Under the pieces are notes generated by a model. It did no database searches and was not told the DNA's origin. It saw only the letters and a program-made list of their open reading frames with translations. Position numbers and translations under genes: made by a program. A stretch of 64,000 nt of DNA from the NCBI GenBank assembly GCA_910579545.1, contig CAJTVI010000003.1:1-64000 (forward strand). The letters run 5' to 3'. This stretch comes from an uncultured Oscillospiraceae bacterium (GTDB taxonomy: Bacteria; Bacillota; Clostridia; Oscillospirales; Ruminococcaceae). Below are positions 60,559 to 64,000 of the stretch, one piece after another; the stretch's first letter is position 1; every line of letters starts with the position of its first letter.

Positions 60559-61194
60559 TTACAGCAGGGTTTTTACATAGGCCGCGATCGCCTCGTCCTT
60601 GCAGCTGGCAAAGAACAGTTCGCTGAAATGCTCGCCGGCCACCGCGCCCTTTACAAGGGCCGGGTCCAGCTCGGGCAGGATCTCCAGCAGCGGGCGCAGG
60701 GTCTTGGCGCGCACCTGGTCCAGAATGCCCTTGTTGCGCATCTCGGGCTCGCGGCGCTCGGGCGGGTAGCCCTGGCCGTGGCCAAAGCCAAACAGCTTTT
60801 CAAAGCAGTATTCCAGGTTCAGCTCGCCCCCCCAGCCAAAGCCTTTGGCAAAGGGCATGGCCACGGCGTTGCCGTCGTTTACATGGGCAAAGGTGTAGGC
60901 GTCTACCGGATCCTCCACATGGCCGCAGATCACCCCGGGGAAGCTGTTCATCGCCAGCATGGCCCCCTCGCCGGTGCCGCAGCCGGTAACCACAAAATCC
61001 GCCGCGCCGCTGCCGAGCAAAATGGCGCCCAAAATGCCGCACTGCACATAGGTCAGCTGGGCCGCGTCGTCGGCTGCGTACATGCCGTAGTTGTCCACCG
61101 TGTGGCCCATCGGCTCCACGACCTTTTTGAGGGCGGCCAGGATGATGCCGTTTTTGGCGGCTTGGCTGTTCTCGTTGATGAGCGCGATTTTCAT
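60559..61194 (-). CDS. RpiB/LacAB-family isomerase, DhuI-like
   Basis: A 211-residue protein. The N-terminal ~150 residues follow the RpiB/LacA/LacB fold: GHTVDNYGMY near 32, TGCGTGEGAMLAMNSFPGVICG near 70-92 and HVNDGNAVAMPFAKGFGWGGELNLEY. From memory this pattern, and an overall length near 212, matches streptococcal DhuI, which isomerises 5-keto-4-deoxyuronate and is unrelated to KduI. A pentose- or galactose-phosphate isomerase is the alternative. AAGGAT precedes the ATG. The gene lies between two inverted copies of repeat R. Confidence 0.72.
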   Translation of the reverse strand: MKIALINENSQAAKNGIILAALKKVVEPMGHTVDNYGMYAADDAAQLTYVQCGILGAILLGSGAADFVVTGCGTGEGAMLAMNSFPGVICGHVEDPVDAYTFAHVNDGNAVAMPFAKGFGWGGELNLEYCFEKLFGFGHGQGYPPERREPEMRNKGILDQVRAKTLRPLLEILPELDPALVKGAVAGEHFSELFFASCKDEAIAAYVKTLL

Positions 61195-61340
61195 AAGTAT
61201 CCTTCCTCTCAAAAAAAGTTTGCAAAAAAACCTGCTTTTGGCGGGCGCAAGGCCCCCGGAGGCGGCGCGCCGCCGCGCTGCTTTGGTTCTATTGTAAACG
61301 GTTTGGGCGGGATAAGTCAAGCGGGGGGCGGGCGATAGAG

Positions 61341-61466
61341 GGTGACCAAACCGGGGAGAGGTATCCGCCGGCGGGCGCGTGGGAGCAGTCTCTCAAGGCA
61401 ACAGGACCCCTGCCCCGAAAGCCTTTCGAGACTCTCCCCCGCGCCCGGCCGTAGCACCTTAAAACT
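61341..61466 (-). repeat. Interspersed repeat R, copy 3 (inverted)
   Basis: Reverse complement of copy 1 over about 110 bp (61341-61450), with 16 more bases (61451-61466) matching the left flank of copy 2 at 15 of 16. It lies between the DhuI-like gene and rarA. Confidence 0.85.
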
Positions 61467-61491
61467 CCTTGAAATGGACACCCCCGGGCGC

Positions 61492-62829
61492 TCAGCGCTC
61501 CTTGCGGGCGGCGGCCTTCCAGGCAAGGATGCGCTCAAGGTTTTCCTTGGCGCGGGCCTCGCTGCCGGCGCTGGTGGGCTCGTAGTACCGCCGGCCCTCC
61601 AGCGAGGGAGGCAGGCAGTCGAGGTCGGCGATCTTTTCGGCGGTGTCGTGGGCGTACACGTAGCCCTTGCCGTAGTCCAGCTCCTTCATCAGCCGGGTGG
61701 GGGCGTTGCGGATGGCCAGGGGCACCGGCTCGTCCAGCATCTTCAGGGCGTCCTCTTTGGCGGCCTCGTAGGCCTTGTAGAGGGCGTTGGAGCGGGGGGC
61801 AAGGCTCAGATAGACCACCGCGTGGGTGAGGTGGACGGTGCATTCCGGCATGCCGATAAAGTGGCAGGCCTGGTATACCGACACCGCGATCTCCAGCGCG
61901 CGGCTGTCGGCAAGGCCGATGTCCTCGCTGGCAAACCGGATGAGGCGCCGGGCCACATACAAGGGGTCCTCCCCGGCCTCGAGCATCCGGGCCAGCCAGT
62001 AGACGGCGGCGTCCGGGTCGGAGTTGCGCATGGATTTGTGCAGCGCCGAGATGATGTTATAGTGTTCCTCGCCGTTTTTGTCGTACAAAAGGCTTTTTTT
62101 GCTGGTGCACTGTTCCACCAGTTCCCGGTCGATGATGACCCGGGCCTCTTCGCCCTCCCCCTGCCGCCGGCCGTTGAGCACCGCCATTTCGAGGGTGTTC
62201 AGGGCGGTGCGGGCGTCCCCGTTGGCAAAATGGGCGATGAGCGCAAGGGTGTCGTCCTCGGCCTCCACCGCAAGGCTGCCAAAGCCTTCGGGCGAGGCAA
62301 GGGCGCGGCGCAAAAGGGCCAAGAGGTCGTCCGGGGTAAGGGCGTTCAGCACAAACACCTTGCAGCGGCTCAGCAGCGCGGCGTTGATCTCAAAGCTGGG
62401 GTTTTCGGTGGTGGCGCCGATCAGGATGATGCTGCCTTTTTCCACATAGGGCAAAAAGGCGTCCTGCTGGGCCTTGTTGAAGCGGTGGATCTCGTCCACA
62501 AACAGGATGGTCTTTTGCCCGAACCGGCGGCTCTCCTCGGCGGTCTGCATCACCGCCTTGATCTCCTTGATGCCGCTGGTCACGGCGCTGAAATCGATGA
62601 ATTCGGCCCGGGTGCGGGCGGCGATGATCCGGGCCAGGGTGGTTTTGCCCACCCCCGGCGGGCCCCAAAAGATCATGCTGGAGATGCGGTCGGCGTCGAT
62701 CAGCTGCCGCAGCACCTTGCCCGGCCCCAGCAGATGCTGCTGGCCCGCAAACCCCTCTAAGGTGTCCGGCCGCATCCGGCTGGCAAGCGGCCGCTCAAGC
62801 GGGGTCTCAAACAGGTTTTGCTGGCGCAT
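61492..62829 (-). CDS. rarA: Replication-associated recombination protein A (MgsA/RarA)
   Basis: A 445-residue AAA+ ATPase related to clamp loaders that acts at stalled replication forks. Walker A GPPGVGKTT near residue 55, Walker B LFVDEIHRFNKAQQDA near 105, sensor GATTENPSF near 130 and the C-terminal RarA blocks (FASEDIGLAD, GKGYVYAHD) are clear. The ATG at 62829 with AAAGGAGG is preferred; the upstream frame is repeat sequence. Confidence 0.95.
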   Translation of the reverse strand: MRQQNLFETPLERPLASRMRPDTLEGFAGQQHLLGPGKVLRQLIDADRISSMIFWGPPGVGKTTLARIIAARTRAEFIDFSAVTSGIKEIKAVMQTAEESRRFGQKTILFVDEIHRFNKAQQDAFLPYVEKGSIILIGATTENPSFEINAALLSRCKVFVLNALTPDDLLALLRRALASPEGFGSLAVEAEDDTLALIAHFANGDARTALNTLEMAVLNGRRQGEGEEARVIIDRELVEQCTSKKSLLYDKNGEEHYNIISALHKSMRNSDPDAAVYWLARMLEAGEDPLYVARRLIRFASEDIGLADSRALEIAVSVYQACHFIGMPECTVHLTHAVVYLSLAPRSNALYKAYEAAKEDALKMLDEPVPLAIRNAPTRLMKELDYGKGYVYAHDTAEKIADLDCLPPSLEGRRYYEPTSAGSEARAKENLERILAWKAAARKER

Positions 62830-62891
62830 GGCAGGGCCTCCTTTGGTGATAGGGGGAATTTGAAAGGTGATATGGGCCGACATGGGCCGAT

Positions 62892-62912
62892 CTGGGGGCC
62901 AACGGCCCCCAG
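62892..62912. repeat. 3'-end palindrome, copy 4
   Basis: CTGGGGGCC / GGCCCCCAG with AAC loop, preceded by GCCGAT exactly as in copy 2. Confidence 0.75.
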
Positions 62913-62949
62913 ACCCCCATCTTGGGCCAATCTGAGGGTCAACGGCCCA

Positions 62950-63075
62950 CCCGCAAATGCCCTGCATTTGCGGGATGCGATGTTTCTGAATTTTTTGCCC
63001 TTGGCAAATTGTTTGGCAAAAAATGCGAAACATCGGACCAGACCCCCATTACGCCGCCCAATGCATTGGGCGGCG
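62950..63075. repeat. Three consecutive perfect or near-perfect hairpins
   Basis: CCCGCAAATG/CATTTGCGGG (62950-62974), a ~21-bp stem from CGATGTTTC to GAAACATCG (62978-63035), and a 24-bp perfect palindrome centred on ATGCAT (63052-63075). Confidence 0.8.
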
Positions 63076-63290
63076 GGGAAATGAAGATGGGCAAAGCAAG
63101 CGTGTCGCCGCCCGCTGGCCGAAAAGATAGTGCTCCGCCGCCCGCTGCCGACACGGGGGACGGTTCTTTGCGTCGTTCGCCTTGCTGCCGACGAAAATGA
63201 TTTCACACTGGCCCCATGTCGTTCGCTGGGCTGGCAACGAAAAAACCGGCCCCATGTCGTCCGCTGGGCCTTCCCGCGCCTCCTGCCCGC

Positions 63291-63734
63291 TTACGCCTCC
63301 CGCCAGAGGGCCTCGCGGGAAGGGGGGATGTGGTAAGACTGGTACTCCTCCCAAACGCCCGCGCGGCGCATCTCGTCCGGCCGGCCCTGGCAAGCCAGAA
63401 AAAGCTGGCAGGCCCGCTTTTCGGGCGGGGAATAGTACGCAAAAGTGATGCTTGCGGCGCAGGCCCAGCCCGGGTCCGAGAGGATGGCCGGCTCCGGTGC
63501 GGGCAGGCGGCTGAAAAAGGTGTTGTCGGCGGTTTTCCAGGCGATCAGCTCTTCGCCGCCGCAGCACAGCACCCAAACCACATCCCCGCCCGCGACCTGC
63601 GGAAAGTACCGCCGCGCGATCAGGTTGCGGAACAGGCCGGAAAATTTTGAAGAAGGGCGGACATCATAAGGCACCATGTGGTCCGTCATATCGTCTGCCA
63701 GGCAGACGCTGTGCCGATGGATCTGGAACTGCAT
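63291..63734 (-). CDS. Hypothetical small protein
   Basis: A 147-residue protein that I do not recognise. It starts MQFQIHRHSVCLADDMTDH, has a hydrophobic VAGGDVVWVLCCGGEELIAW stretch and an aromatic-rich middle, and no clear signal peptide or known motif. AAAGGAG precedes the ATG at 63734. Codon use resembles the core genes. It may be co-transcribed with tsaD upstream. Confidence 0.6.
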   Translation of the reverse strand: MQFQIHRHSVCLADDMTDHMVPYDVRPSSKFSGLFRNLIARRYFPQVAGGDVVWVLCCGGEELIAWKTADNTFFSRLPAPEPAILSDPGWACAASITFAYYSPPEKRACQLFLACQGRPDEMRRAGVWEEYQSYHIPPSREALWREA

Positions 63735-63827
63735 CCGATCAAACTCCTTTCGTCCGCAATCGTTGGCGCGGCGCGCGGCGGGCCTTGCCGCGCCTGAGGG
63801 ATGCCATCCCCTGCCGATGATGGGGGC

Positions 63828-63848
63828 ATGGGGGCCGGCGGCCCCCAT
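63828..63848. repeat. 3'-end palindrome, copy 5
   Basis: ATGGGGGCC / GGCCCCCAT with GGC loop, 30 bp beyond the tsaD stop codon. Confidence 0.7.
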
Positions 63849-63877
63849 ATTCAGCCAAAGCCCGGCCCGCTGCCCGC

Positions 63878-64000
63878 TTACGCCCCGGCGCGGTCGCAGT
63901 CGATGGGCAGGGTGGCATAGCCGTTCAGGCTCAGGCCGGCGGTGTGGCCGGCGCAGAATTCGTAATACCCCTGCGCCGCGATCATGGCGGCGTTGTCGCC
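63878..64000 (-). CDS. tsaD: 3' end of tsaD (tRNA t6A synthesis protein), truncated by window
   Basis: Forty C-terminal codons on the minus strand, reading GDNAAMIAAQGYYEF and ending in LPIDCDRAGA before TAA. The DNAAMI...GYYE block is the C-terminal nucleotide-contacting segment of TsaD (Gcp/YgjD), which transfers threonylcarbamoyl to A37 of tRNAs. The remainder lies to the right of the window. Confidence 0.8.
   Translation of the reverse strand, partial: GDNAAMIAAQGYYEFCAGHTAGLSLNGYATLPIDCDRAGA

Larger units (their letters stand above)
62830..63290. other. Gene-free, hairpin-rich region upstream of rarA
   Basis: Holds a 3'-end palindrome (62892), a degenerate second palindrome (about 62929-62949), and three hairpins at 62950-62974, 62978-63035 and 63052-63075. 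Then come repeated CGCCGCCCGCTG and CCCCATGTCGT motifs to 63270. Overlapping short frames are not credible genes. Confidence 0.6.

Overview
The window looks like a chromosomal segment of a GC-rich, anaerobic, butyrate-forming gut Firmicute of the Oscillospiraceae/Ruminococcaceae type (Faecalibacterium, Subdoligranulum or Gemmiger relatives). The evidence is a complete thl-crt-hbd-bcd-etfB-etfA butyryl-CoA operon, a butyryl-CoA:acetate CoA-transferase-like gene, a clostridial glycogen cluster (glgB-glgC-glgD-glgA), the sporulation regulator spoIIID, and clostridial uronate and glycan catabolic genes. No rRNA, tRNA or CRISPR array was recognised. Genus-level placement is inference from gene content.

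Layout: 1-2091 is a left-truncated membrane protein resembling a P-type ATPase that has lost its phosphorylation site. 2324-9871 is a divergent GntR regulator plus an unsaturated-uronate operon (KdgF-like cupin, TRAP transporter, SDR, KduI, KduD-like SDR), with four operator-like sites in the shared control region. 10023-15140 is housekeeping (lepA, alr, TtcA-like, rplM-rpsI). 15799-16842 is a G5/3D cell-wall protein. 17281-23399 is the glycogen cluster, followed by a secreted His/Cys repeat protein. 24128-25892 holds udk, comEB and spoIIID on the minus strand. 26055-28782 is a lower-GC restriction-modification island (Vsr-like nuclease, HTH, m5C methyltransferase, PmeII-like endonuclease), flanked by a 31-bp direct repeat that is part of spoIIID. 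29105-45672 is a glycan-utilisation locus: P-loop kinase, beta-glucuronidase, GH78-like, DUF2264 and GH88 enzymes and an ABC sugar importer on the minus strand, with a divergent YesM/YesN-type two-component system and a YesL-like protein. The response regulator carries a frameshift. 45696-47921 is a lone cas3 directly behind that set. 48005-50084 is a DnaJ/DUF5685/zinc-ribbon operon. 50335-59121 is the butyrate module with coaD. 59326-63734 holds an F5/8-like protein, a DhuI-like isomerase, rarA and an unknown small protein. 63878-64000 is the 3' end of tsaD.

How it fits together: the GH88 hydrolase and glucuronidases can release unsaturated or free uronates. KdgF-like, KduI/DhuI-like and KduD-like enzymes would carry unsaturated uronate towards 2-keto-3-deoxygluconate. 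Glycolytic acetyl-CoA would go to butyrate through the 50-59 kb module, and surplus glucose into glycogen.

The least ordinary signals are non-coding or contextual. They are a roughly 110-bp interspersed repeat in three copies (one inside the GH78-like gene, one interrupted by a MITE-like element, two flanking the DhuI-like gene in inverted orientation), a family of 3'-end palindromes, the spoIIID-associated defence island, the lone cas3 behind a sugar-sensing operon, and the poly-A frameshift in the response regulator.
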